The notes beneath the pieces were generated by a model. The model saw only the letters and a program-made list of their open reading frames with translations. It did not search any database and was not told where the DNA came from. From assembly GCA_963798195.1 (NCBI GenBank), contig CAWCSF010000010.1, forward strand, positions 1,736,001-1,800,000: DNA of 64,000 bases, in the 5' to 3' direction. Positions 33,385-41,649 of the stretch are shown here, one piece after another (position 1 is the stretch's first letter; every line of letters begins with the position of its first letter). The translations under genes and the position numbers were made by a program. Source of the stretch: CAVSRC01 sp963798195 (GTDB lineage Bacteria; Pseudomonadota; Alphaproteobacteria; Rhizobiales; Kaistiaceae).

Positions 33385-34407
33385 ATGGTGGTCCGACAGC
33401 GCAACGTCACCACTGGGGCGGCCGATGCGGTCATGATTCCCTTTTTGCACGTATTGCAGGCACGAAACCGGATCGCGGGCCAGGTGTTGCGCACGCCGAT
33501 GCGCGAGGCGGCCGGGCTCAGCCGGCGGGCCGGCGTTCCGGTGCTCATCAAGTGCGAACACCATCAGATCACCGGCAGCTTCAAGCTGCGCGGCGCCACC
33601 AATGCCGTGCTCTCCCTTACCGAGGCGCAAAGGCGGGCGGGCGTGGCGACTGCGTCCACGGGTAACCACGGACGCGCGGTCGCGCACGCCAGCCGGGCGA
33701 CGGGCGCCCGGGCGGTGGTCTGCATGTCCAGTCTGGTGCCGGCAAACAAGGTTGAGGCGGTCCGTGCGCTGGGCGCCGAAGTTCGCATCTCCGGTGCCGG
33801 CCAGGACGAGGCGCAGCGCGAGGTCGACCGGCTGGTGCGCGACAAGGGCATGGCTGACATATCGCCATTCGACGACGGCGCGGTTATCGCCGGACAGGGC
33901 ACGCTCGGCCTCGAGATCATCGAGGATGCACCGGACCTCGATGCCGTGCTCGTGCCGCTTTCCGGCGGCGGGCTCATCTCCGGCATCGGCCTGGCGGTCA
34001 AGACACTCAGTCCGAACACCCGTGTCATCGGCGTCACCATGGAACGCGGCGCGGCGATGGTCGCGAGCCTGGCGGCCGGCCATCCGGTCGACGTCGTGGA
34101 AGAGCAGAGCCTGGCGGATTCGCTCGGCGGCGGCATTGGCCTTGCCAACCGGAACACATTCGGGATGGTTCGTTCGCTGGTCGACGACTGCGTACTGGTG
34201 AGCGAGGAAGCGATCGCGGATGGCATCCGCCTCGCGTATGAGGAGGAAGGCGAAGTGATCGAGGGAGCGGCCGCTGTCGGCATCGCGGCCATCCTTTCCG
34301 GCAAGGTCGCGTTGCGCGGGCCGACGGCGCTGGTGCTGACGGGCAAGAACATCGCACCCGATCTGCATCGCCGCATTGTCTGCGGCGGCGCCGCTAACGG
34401 GGGATAG
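33385..34407 (+). CDS. eutB: Hydroxyectoine utilization dehydratase EutB (threonine dehydratase-like)
   Basis: This 340-residue fold-type II PLP enzyme has the Schiff-base Lys at about 67 in TGSFKLRGATNA, the substrate loop STGNHGRA and the phosphate-binding glycine loop SGGGLISG. Alone it would be called threonine/serine dehydratase, but the eutB-eutC-doeA-doeB order is diagnostic of the ectoine utilization locus, where EutB is proposed to dehydrate the hydroxylated intermediate. ATG 33,385 has AAAGGA 13 bp upstream; ATG 33,433 is a possible alternative. Confidence 0.87.
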   Translation: MVVRQRNVTTGAADAVMIPFLHVLQARNRIAGQVLRTPMREAAGLSRRAGVPVLIKCEHHQITGSFKLRGATNAVLSLTEAQRRAGVATASTGNHGRAVAHASRATGARAVVCMSSLVPANKVEAVRALGAEVRISGAGQDEAQREVDRLVRDKGMADISPFDDGAVIAGQGTLGLEIIEDAPDLDAVLVPLSGGGLISGIGLAVKTLSPNTRVIGVTMERGAAMVASLAAGHPVDVVEEQSLADSLGGGIGLANRNTFGMVRSLVDDCVLVSEEAIADGIRLAYEEEGEVIEGAAAVGIAAILSGKVALRGPTALVLTGKNIAPDLHRRIVCGGAANGG

Positions 34408-34414
34408 CCGCACG

Positions 34415-35404
34415 ATGCCCGAGATGACACTCCTGGCGGAGGCCGATCTGCGGCAACTGGTGCCGCTCGATCTGGACGCCGTCGCGGTCGTCGAGGACGC
34501 ATTCCGCGCGCTTGCGACCGAGGCCGTCGTCATGCCGCCGATCCTCAGGCTCGACGTCAGGGAGGCCAATGGCGAGGTCGACGTGAAGACCGCCTACGTG
34601 CCTGGCCTCGGCGGCTTCGCGATCAAGATCAGCCCCGGCTTCTTCGACAATCCAGGTCTCGGACTGCCGAGCGTCAACGGCTTGATGGTCTATCTCAGTG
34701 CCAGGACCGGGCTGGTCGAGGCGCTGCTTCTCGACAATGGATACCTTACCGATGTGCGCACCGCCGCCGCCGGCGCGGTGGCGGCGAAGCATCTCTCCCG
34801 CGAGGACGCGACCGTCGCGGCGATTCTCGGCGGGGGCGTCCAGGCGCGGCTCCAGCTCGAGGCGCTTGCGCTGGTCCGCCCCCTTCGCGAAGCGCGCGTC
34901 TGGGCGCGGCGTCGGGAGGCGGCCGAGACCGTAGCGGCAGAGGCGACCAGAACGCTTGGCATTTCCGTCGTCGCCGTGCCGTCGCCGGAAGAGGCAGTTC
35001 GCGGCGCCGATGTGATCGTGACCACGACGCCGGCAACCTCCCCTATCCTCAGGGCGGAGTGGCTTGCCGCGGGGCAGCACGTCACGGCCATGGGCTCGGA
35101 CGCGGAGCACAAGAACGAGATCGAGCCGGCCGCTATCGCCCGCGCCACCTACGTCGCGGATAGCCTGGCGCAGACGCGGCGGCTGGGCGAACTGCATCAT
35201 GCCGTGGCCGCCGACGCGGTCAGCGTAGACGCCGCCTTTGCCGAGATCGGCCAGGTGATCGCCGGGCTCGCCGCTGGGCGGAAGTCACCGCAAGACATCA
35301 CCCTGTGCGACCTGACCGGGACCGGCGTGCAGGACACAGCCATCGCGACTCTTGCCGTCGCTCGTGCAAAGGCGGCCGGGGCCGGAACCCGCTTCAAGAC
35401 GTGA
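34415..35404 (+). CDS. eutC: Ectoine utilization protein EutC (ornithine cyclodeaminase-like)
   Basis: This 329-residue protein belongs to the ornithine cyclodeaminase/mu-crystallin family. It has DVKTAYVPGLGGFAIKIS, LTDVRTAAAGAVAAKHL and a NAD-binding ILGGGVQARLQLEAL loop, then DVIVTTTPA. EutC is proposed to handle the imine intermediate of hydroxyectoine breakdown. The ATG at 34,415 lies 7 bp after the eutB stop with GGGGG nearby; an in-frame start at 34,376 inside eutB is less likely. The next gene starts 7 bp after its stop. Confidence 0.88.
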   Translation: MPEMTLLAEADLRQLVPLDLDAVAVVEDAFRALATEAVVMPPILRLDVREANGEVDVKTAYVPGLGGFAIKISPGFFDNPGLGLPSVNGLMVYLSARTGLVEALLLDNGYLTDVRTAAAGAVAAKHLSREDATVAAILGGGVQARLQLEALALVRPLREARVWARRREAAETVAAEATRTLGISVVAVPSPEEAVRGADVIVTTTPATSPILRAEWLAAGQHVTAMGSDAEHKNEIEPAAIARATYVADSLAQTRRLGELHHAVAADAVSVDAAFAEIGQVIAGLAAGRKSPQDITLCDLTGTGVQDTAIATLAVARAKAAGAGTRFKT

Positions 35405-35411
35405 GGACAAC

Positions 35412-36593
35412 ATGCCAGACGTTGCGTTGAATTTCAGCCGCCAGGAATATGCCGAAAGGCTTGCCAAGACGCGCAGAGCGATGGCCGACGCCGGCATCGA
35501 CACCCTGATCGTCTCCGACCCGTCCAACATGGCGTGGCTGACCGGCTATGACGGCTGGTCGTTCTACGTCCACCAGGCGGTGGTGGTTCCTCCCGATGGC
35601 GAGCCGATCTGGTTCGGACGCAGCCAGGATGTTCAGGGCGCCTTGCGCACCTGCTGGATCGGGGCGGAACACATCGTCGGCTATCCCGACACCTACGTGC
35701 AGTCGACCGAACGGCACCCGATGGAGGTGCTGGCGACAACCTTGACCGATCGTGGTTCGGCAGCGGGATCCATCGGCGTCGAGATGGATAACTACTGGTT
35801 CTCGGCCGCCGCGTTCGCCACGCTGCAGCGGCATCTGCCGAACGCCCGCTTCAAGGACGCGACCGGCCTGGTCAACTGGCAGCGCGCGGTGAAGAGCGCG
35901 CGAGAACTCGATTACATGCGCATTGCCGGGAAAATCGTCAGCGCGATGCATCGGCGGATTGCCGAGATTGTCGAGCCGGGCATCCGCAAGTGCGACCTTG
36001 TCGCCGAGATCACCAGCACCGGCATACGCGGCGTCGATGGCCATGGCGGCGACTATCCGGCGATCGTGCCGCTGGTACCGTCGGGATCCGATGCGGCCGC
36101 GCCGCATCTGACCTGGGACGACAAACCCATGAAGCGCGGCGAGGGAACGTTCTTCGAGATCGCCGGGTGCTACAGACGCTATCACTGCCCGTTATCGCGC
36201 ACGGTCTTTCTCGGCCGGCCGACCCAGACGTTCCTTGATGCCGAGAAGGCAGTATTGGAAGGCATGGAGGCAGGCCTCGCCGCGGCCCGGCCGGGAAATG
36301 CCTGCGAGGATATCGCCAATGCCTTCTTCGCGGTTCTTGCCCGCCGCGGCATCGTCAAGGATAACCGCACCGGCTATCCGATTGGGCTCTCCTACCCGCC
36401 GGATTGGGGCGAGCGCACGATGAGCCTGCGTCCGGGCGATCGGACTGAGCTGCAGCCCGGCATGACGTTCCATTTCATGACGGGCTTGTGGATGCAGGAC
36501 TGGGGCATGGAGATTACAGAGTCGATCGCCATCACCGATGGTGCGCCGGAGCTGCTGGCCGACGTGCCCCGCCAGCTTCTCGTCAAGGCATGA
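35412..36593 (+). CDS. doeA: Ectoine hydrolase DoeA/EutD
   Basis: This 393-residue protein has the creatinase/aminopeptidase P (M24) fold. Its N-terminal domain opens RLAKTRRAMADAGIDTLIVSDPSNMAWLTGYDG, and the pita-bread domain includes HGGDYPAIVPLV, GEGTFFEIAGCYRRYHCPLSRTV and ITESIAITD. DoeA opens the ectoine ring to N-acetyl-diaminobutyrates. The ATG at 35,412 follows GAGGA. Several M24 metal ligands are substituted, as expected for DoeA and creatinase relatives, which act without metal. It is flanked by eutC and doeB. Confidence 0.9.
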   Translation: MPDVALNFSRQEYAERLAKTRRAMADAGIDTLIVSDPSNMAWLTGYDGWSFYVHQAVVVPPDGEPIWFGRSQDVQGALRTCWIGAEHIVGYPDTYVQSTERHPMEVLATTLTDRGSAAGSIGVEMDNYWFSAAAFATLQRHLPNARFKDATGLVNWQRAVKSARELDYMRIAGKIVSAMHRRIAEIVEPGIRKCDLVAEITSTGIRGVDGHGGDYPAIVPLVPSGSDAAAPHLTWDDKPMKRGEGTFFEIAGCYRRYHCPLSRTVFLGRPTQTFLDAEKAVLEGMEAGLAAARPGNACEDIANAFFAVLARRGIVKDNRTGYPIGLSYPPDWGERTMSLRPGDRTELQPGMTFHFMTGLWMQDWGMEITESIAITDGAPELLADVPRQLLVKA

Positions 36594-36603
36594 GGCGAAG
36601 GCC

Positions 36604-37617
36604 ATGGATGGCACCGCGCTGAGAGACTCGCCGATCGTCGCCACCGTCGATCTCGATGCCGACGGCGTCAATCACGGTTTCCTGAGGTTGCCCCACAGCC
36701 GCGACGACTCCGCCTGGGGCTCGGTGATGATTCCGATCACCGTCATCCGGAACGGCGTCGGACCGACCGTACTGCTGACCGGGGGCAATCACGGCGACGA
36801 GTATGAGGGGCCGCTCGCCCTGTTCGAGCTTGCCAATATCCTGAAGCCGGATGTGGTGAGCGGTCGCGTGATCATCGTTCCGGCGATGAATTACCCGGCC
36901 TTCCGCGCTGGCACGCGAACCTCGCCCATCGATCGCGGCAATCTGAATCGCTCGTTTCCTGGCCGGCCCGACGGCACCGTTACCCAAAAGATCGCCGATT
37001 ACTTCGAGCGCGCGCTGCTGCCCCTTGCCGACTGCGTTCTCGATTTCCATTCCGGCGGCCGCACGCTCGATTTCCTTCCCTTCGCCGCTGCCCATGTTCT
37101 CGCCGACAAGATGCAGGAGGATCGCTGCTTCGCCGCAGTCAGGGCGTTCGGCGCCCCGTATTCGATGCGCATGCTGGAGATCGATGCGGTCGGCATGTAC
37201 GACACGGCTGCCGAAAGTCTGGGCCGCGTCTTCGTAACCACCGAACTCGGCGGGGGTGGCAGCAGCAGCCCGCGCACGGTCGCCATCGCCCGGCGCGGCC
37301 TTGACAACTTTCTCAAGCATTGCGGCGTGCTGGCCGGCGAGCCGGCTCCAGCGAAGACGGTATGGCTCGATATGCCATCGGGAGATTGCTTCGTCTTCTG
37401 CGAAGACGAAGGCGTGATTGAAATTCTCGTTGAACTGGGCGGCGCTGTAAAACGCGGGCAACCGGTGGCGCGCATTTATCCGATCGACCGAACGGGAGTC
37501 CGCCCGACCGAGTACCATGCACGGATGGACGGGCTTCTCGTGGCCCGCCATTTCCCCGGCTTGGTAAAGGCCGGTGATTGCGTCGCGGTTGTCGCCGTGG
37601 TCGACGCGATGTCTTAG
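36604..37617 (+). CDS. doeB: N-acetyl-diaminobutyrate deacetylase DoeB/EutE
   Basis: This 337-residue protein of the succinylglutamate desuccinylase/aspartoacylase family has zinc ligands His63 and Glu66 in GGNHGDEYEG and His149 in LDFHSGG, plus a RGNLNRSFPG loop. DoeB removes the acetyl group from N-alpha-acetyl-diaminobutyrate to give diaminobutyrate, which DoeD and DoeC then convert to aspartate. The start follows GAAGG, 10 bp after the doeA stop. Convergent with the GntR gene (9 bp gap). Confidence 0.9.
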   Translation: MDGTALRDSPIVATVDLDADGVNHGFLRLPHSRDDSAWGSVMIPITVIRNGVGPTVLLTGGNHGDEYEGPLALFELANILKPDVVSGRVIIVPAMNYPAFRAGTRTSPIDRGNLNRSFPGRPDGTVTQKIADYFERALLPLADCVLDFHSGGRTLDFLPFAAAHVLADKMQEDRCFAAVRAFGAPYSMRMLEIDAVGMYDTAAESLGRVFVTTELGGGGSSSPRTVAIARRGLDNFLKHCGVLAGEPAPAKTVWLDMPSGDCFVFCEDEGVIEILVELGGAVKRGQPVARIYPIDRTGVRPTEYHARMDGLLVARHFPGLVKAGDCVAVVAVVDAMS

Positions 37618-37626
37618 GTCCGCACC

Positions 37627-38328
37627 CTACCGCGCCGCGAAAGCGTGCGTCCGTCGCGAGGCCCCTTCCGATTGTATGCACTGGATGAGGTATTGCGCCG
37701 TATTGGCGGTATGAAGTTCCGTCGCCTTAACGGCCGCGTCCTCGTCATGTGCGCGGATCGCCTCGATGATCGCCCAGTGTTCCAGGCCGGCCCTGCGCAT
37801 GCGAGCCGGTGAGTTCGGAAAACGGTTGAAGAGTGCACGCAGCAGGTTCGTGTACTTCGAATAGGTCGTCAGCGCCTCGCCGTTGAAATGACGTTCGTAG
37901 CAGCGGGAGTGGAAGAGACGGTTCAACTCGCGGCTTGCCGCCGTGTCGTCGCGTTCGACGGCGCCATCGTATTGCTTCTGGATATCGACGATTTCCTCGA
38001 CATCTTTCGGCGTGTGGTGCTGGACGAACCAGCGGGTGAAATACCCCTCGATCAGTGAGCGAAATTCGAAAATGTTGCGCAGCAGCGGATCGTCGATGAC
38101 CCGCACCGTGGCGCTTCGGTTGGGGCTGAGAACGATGATCCCCTCACCTTCGAGCTGGTGCAGCGCTTCGCGGATCGGGATGGCGCTGGTCTTGTATCGG
38201 GCCGCGAGCTCGGCCGCCTTCAGGCGGTCGCCCGGCTCGTAGAGACCATCGATAATATCGGTGCGAATAAGGTCGCGCAGACGGCCCGTGCCCGAGTCGC
38301 CCTGCGATCGTTCCATAATGTCCGTCAT
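37627..38328 (-). CDS. GntR-family (FadR/FCD-type) regulator
   Basis: The N-terminal winged helix (RLRDLIRTDIIDGLYEPGDRLKAAELAARYKTSAIPIREALHQLEGEGII) is followed by an all-helical FCD effector domain. I use ATG 38,328 (233 residues, the usual FCD length). Longer in-frame starts at 38,409 and 38,424 exist, but 38,424 falls inside a putative operator (38,414-38,425). It is divergent from the GHL6 hydrolase and convergent with doeB. The repeated operator element suggests it controls the hydrolase and the binding protein-led transporter operon, not the ectoine genes. Effector unknown. Confidence 0.85.
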   Translation of the reverse strand: MTDIMERSQGDSGTGRLRDLIRTDIIDGLYEPGDRLKAAELAARYKTSAIPIREALHQLEGEGIIVLSPNRSATVRVIDDPLLRNIFEFRSLIEGYFTRWFVQHHTPKDVEEIVDIQKQYDGAVERDDTAASRELNRLFHSRCYERHFNGEALTTYSKYTNLLRALFNRFPNSPARMRRAGLEHWAIIEAIRAHDEDAAVKATELHTANTAQYLIQCIQSEGASRRTHAFAAR

Positions 38329-38413
38329 GCTGTCCGCGAGTCCCTGAGGCGACGGTTTGCTGATGCCACATTTGCCGGCTGCCACCAACAACGCCGCCGT
38401 TGGAGGCATAAAA

Positions 38414-38425
38414 TTGTATATCAAA
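38414..38425. promoter_or_regulatory. Putative GntR operator, site 1
   Basis: TTGTATATCAAA forms an imperfect TTG-N5-CAA palindrome, close to FadR-type operators. Ten bases (GTATATCAAA, 38,416-38,425) are the exact reverse complement of TTTGATATAC at 38,457-38,466. Confidence 0.6.
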
Positions 38426-38453
38426 CCAGCAGTTTATATGCATGATCCGCGTC

Positions 38454-38466
38454 GATTTTGATATAC
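38454..38466. promoter_or_regulatory. Putative GntR operator, site 2
   Basis: GATTTTGATATAC contains the inverted partner of site 1 (31 bp apart) and shares the 12-mer GATTTTGATATA with 48,089-48,100. It overlaps the first in-frame TTG of the hydrolase gene, which therefore is probably not the real start. Confidence 0.6.
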
Positions 38467-38544
38467 TTGACGCAAGAACAAGGGCCAGCGGCCGCAAAGG
38501 CCGCGAGCGCGGGGATCGATATCTTGGATTTGCATAAGGACGAC

Positions 38545-40608
38545 GTGACTTCGGCCGAGCACCGCGCGCCGGCTGCTGGAGCGGCCACCGGCAACTGGTG
38601 GGAGCGGCCCTTTCGTCTGGTGCAGACCAACCTGCGCATGAAGGACATCAACCTCGACCCGCAGCGCCTCGCGCAGCAGCTCGAGGAGTTCGGCGCCAGC
38701 GCCGTGCTGTTCAATGTCGGCGGTATCTACGCCTGGTATCCGACCGAGCTGGAACTGCACACACGCAACCCGATGCTCGGCGACAACGATCCGGTTGCCG
38801 AGATGATTGACGCCGTCCATGCGCGCGGCATCCGGTTCTGCGCCCGCATCGATCCATCGAAAAGCACGCGCGCCACCTACGAGCGCCACCCCGAGTGGTT
38901 TGTCCACAACCGCGCCGGCAAACCGCTGGAATACAACGGCACCTACCTCGCCTGCGTGAATGGTGGCTGGTACGGCATCTATCTCCGCCAGATCCTGCGC
39001 GAGGCCTTCACGCGCTACGAGGTCGACGGCGTCTACTTCAACATGTTCGGCTACCGCAGCACGGATTACAGCGGTCGCTATCACGGTATCTGCTGCTGCC
39101 GGAACTGCGAGGAACGCTTCCGCGCCTTTTCCGGCAAGTCGCTTCCGGTCGTCGAGAACTTCTCCGATCCGGCATGGCGCGACTACCTGCGCTTCCAGGA
39201 GGTGACCACCGACGAACTCCACAAGAGCGTCTACGACACCGTCAAGCAGATCAGCCCGAAGACGGGAGTCATGGGTCGCAAATGGGGCTGCGACTTCCTG
39301 CGGCTGGAAACCCAGCGCGCGGTGGACAGGCCGCAACCGGAATGGGCGCAGATGGCAGGCGAGCATGCCAAGCTGGCCCGCTCCATGGGCCGCGGCATGA
39401 ATCATTGCAGCGCGTCGACCAATTTCTTCGACTATGCGTGGCGCTTCGTTTCCGAATCCCCGGCCTGCAACATGCTGCGCTTCGCCCAGCAGCTCGCCGG
39501 CGGCGCCTCGTTCGATTACTACGTGCTCGGCACCTTCGACCAGGACGACCGCAAGGCCGCCACTACGGTCGCCAGCCTGTACAACTGGCATCGCAAGAAC
39601 CAGGAACACTATCGCGATCTCACCTCAGGCACATCGGTCGGGCTGTACAATTCACGCCGCAGCCAGTTGCTCCAGGGCCGGCCGGTCACCGAAGCCTTCC
39701 GGGGCGCGTATCTCGCCTTGAGCGAAGCGCGCGTGCCCTTCGATATCGTCAGCGACACGCGCGCCGCATTCGACGATTTCGGCGAACACCTCGCCGACTA
39801 CGAAGTCATCCTGATGCCGGGCATCGAGTGTCTGGGCGACAGCGAAGCAGCGGCGCTCGATGCGTGGGTCAAGGCCGGCGGCACGCTCATCGCCACCGGG
39901 CCCACCGGACTGCTCGACGAAACGGCGGCAAAGCGGGACAGGTACGCACTCGCCTCGCTGCCCGTCGACAAGCTCGTCATGCTCCGCGACGGCATGCGCG
40001 GCTCATACTTCCGCATTGCGCCGGACGAATTCGATCTGCCCGATACGCAGCTCACCTATCTCGACGGCACATACTGGCACGCGACGCTCAAGGACGGGGC
40101 CGAGGGTGCGCTGCGCCTGATCCCGCCGCAGAAGTTCGGCCCGCCGGAGCACTGCTATCCCGAGGTCGAGTCCGACCTCCCGGGTGTTGTGTCGATGCAG
40201 TACGGCGCCGGCAACGCAATCTACCTGCCGTGGCAACCGGACCGTCTCTACTATCGCGATGGCAGCGTTGAGCATCGCGAAATTCTGGCCCAGCTCATCC
40301 GCCGCCATCATCATCAGCCGGTTCGGCTGGAAGGTGCCGGCAGGGTCGAGTTCACAGTCCAGCAACAGGCGGGCACGGACCGTCGCCTCGTCCATCTTGT
40401 CAACTTCTCGGGCCAGAACAACGGCGCGTATATGGAGCCGTCGGCCATCCACGGGCTTCGGCTTGGCCTCGCCGGCAAGGCGCCGACATCGGTGCGTTCG
40501 CTGGTGTCGGAGAAGAGTCTTGAGGTTGGACCGGCCGATGGCGATGGCTACCGGTGGATAGACGTCCCCCCGCTCGGCTATTTCGACGCGATCCAGATCG
40601 ACGGCTAG
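38545..40608 (+). CDS. GHL6-type putative glycoside hydrolase with GH42-like trimerisation domain
   Basis: The protein has about 687 residues and no signal peptide. The N-terminal TIM-barrel-like part (WWERPFRLVQTNLRMKD, RFCARIDPSK, VDGVYFNMFGYRSTDYSGRY, CCCRNCEERFR) resembles the hypothetical glycosyl hydrolase 6 (GHL6) family. The middle has a GATase-like beta-galactosidase trimerisation domain (FGEHLADYEVILMPGIECL). The start is uncertain: GTG 38,545 has AAGGA just upstream; TTG 38,524 and 38,530 are alternatives. The cytoplasmic location and the convergent OppA-type importer suggest intracellular cleavage of an imported oligosaccharide. Its stop shares CTAG with the stop of the opposite-strand ATPase. 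Confidence 0.78.
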   Translation: MTSAEHRAPAAGAATGNWWERPFRLVQTNLRMKDINLDPQRLAQQLEEFGASAVLFNVGGIYAWYPTELELHTRNPMLGDNDPVAEMIDAVHARGIRFCARIDPSKSTRATYERHPEWFVHNRAGKPLEYNGTYLACVNGGWYGIYLRQILREAFTRYEVDGVYFNMFGYRSTDYSGRYHGICCCRNCEERFRAFSGKSLPVVENFSDPAWRDYLRFQEVTTDELHKSVYDTVKQISPKTGVMGRKWGCDFLRLETQRAVDRPQPEWAQMAGEHAKLARSMGRGMNHCSASTNFFDYAWRFVSESPACNMLRFAQQLAGGASFDYYVLGTFDQDDRKAATTVASLYNWHRKNQEHYRDLTSGTSVGLYNSRRSQLLQGRPVTEAFRGAYLALSEARVPFDIVSDTRAAFDDFGEHLADYEVILMPGIECLGDSEAAALDAWVKAGGTLIATGPTGLLDETAAKRDRYALASLPVDKLVMLRDGMRGSYFRIAPDEFDLPDTQLTYLDGTYWHATLKDGAEGALRLIPPQKFGPPEHCYPEVESDLPGVVSMQYGAGNAIYLPWQPDRLYYRDGSVEHREILAQLIRRHHHQPVRLEGAGRVEFTVQQQAGTDRRLVHLVNFSGQNNGAYMEPSAIHGLRLGLAGKAPTSVRSLVSEKSLEVGPADGDGYRWIDVPPLGYFDAIQIDG

Positions 40609-41649
40609 GCGGCAGCGTCCGTCTTTACACCGCGCAAGGCCAGCTCTTCCGCAAAATGGCAAGCCGCGGCATGCCCCGGCGCGATTTCGCGTAGCGGCGG
40701 GCGTTCGACGCGGCAGATGTCCCTTGCATAGGGACACCGCGGATGGAAATGGCAGCCGCTCGGCAGGTTGGCCGGATCGGCGACCTCGCCCTCGAGGCGG
40801 ATGCGCTGGCCCTTCTGACGCCTTCCCGGATTGGGCACGGGCACAGCTGACAGAAGCGCCTCGGTGTAGGGATGCTTCGGATCGAGGAAGAGATCGCGCG
40901 TCGGCGCGATCTCCACGATGTTCCCGACATACATGACCGCGACACGGTCGCTGATATGCCCGACGACGCTGAGGTCGTGCGATATGAACAGATAGGTCAG
41001 GCCGAACTCGTCCTGCAGGTCCTGCAGCAGGTTCAACGTCTGCGCCTGAACCGAAACGTCGAGAGCGGAGACCGCCTCATCGGCGATCACCAGCCTTGGG
41101 TTCAGCGCCAGTGCCCGCGCGATGCCGATGCGCTGGCGCTCCCCGCCGGAGAAGGCATGCGGGTAGCGGCGGATGTATTCCGGCCTGAGTTGCACCTTGC
41201 GCAGAAGCTCGGCGACGCGGTCCTCGACCTCGCTGCCGCGCGCCACGCCGTTGGCACGGATGGGCTGGGCGACGATGTCCATCACGGTCATGCGGGGATT
41301 GAGCGACGAATGCGGATCCTGGAAAATCAGCCGGATCTCGCGGTGATAGCGGCGGAGTGCGGCGCGATCGAGCTGCGCGAGATCGACGGTCGTGCCATCG
41401 CCGGCCCGGTAGTGAACCTCGCCTGCGCTCGGCTTGTACACGCGGATGATCGCGCGTCCGAGCGTGGTCTTCCCGCAGCCCGAACTCGCCGACCAGGCTC
41501 AGCGTCTCGCCTTCGTTGACCACGAAGCTGACGTCGCCGACCGCTTCGACATGGCCCACGGTCTTGCGCAGCCATCCCTTCCGGATCGGGAAGCGCATGG
41601 CCAGGTGCTTTACGTCGAGGATCGGCGTCGCCGTTTCCCTGGCGGTCAT
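40605..41649 (-). pseudogene. Dpp/Opp-type ABC ATPase (DppF-like), frameshifted in Walker A
   Basis: Starting at ATG 41,649 the frame gives a normal oligopeptide/sugar ATPase N-terminus to SLVGEF, then turns to nonsense. Dropping one base in the run near 41,483-41,484 restores SLVGESGCGKTT and joins directly to the rest (YKPSAGE, FSGGERQRIGIARA, LVIADEAVSALDVS). Corrected length is 347 residues, normal for DppF. A sequence error or a true inactivating mutation are both possible. The start overlaps the DppD-like stop by 4 bp, so it is the last gene of the operon. Confidence 0.85.

Noticed and set aside
33385..34407. Housekeeping threonine dehydratase (IlvA/TdcB)
   Set aside because: The fold is the same, but the invariant order with eutC, doeA, doeB and the ehu genes makes EutB the better call.
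32980..34569. Minus-strand open frame across ehuB upstream region, eutB and eutC start
   Set aside because: It spans a promoter region and the opposite strand of a clear PLP enzyme. It has no recognisable domain.
37627..38328. GntR-family gene as the ectoine regulator EnuR
   Set aside because: EnuR is a MocR/GabR-type protein with an aminotransferase-like domain. This protein has a short FCD effector domain, and its likely operators are at the sugar-type locus.
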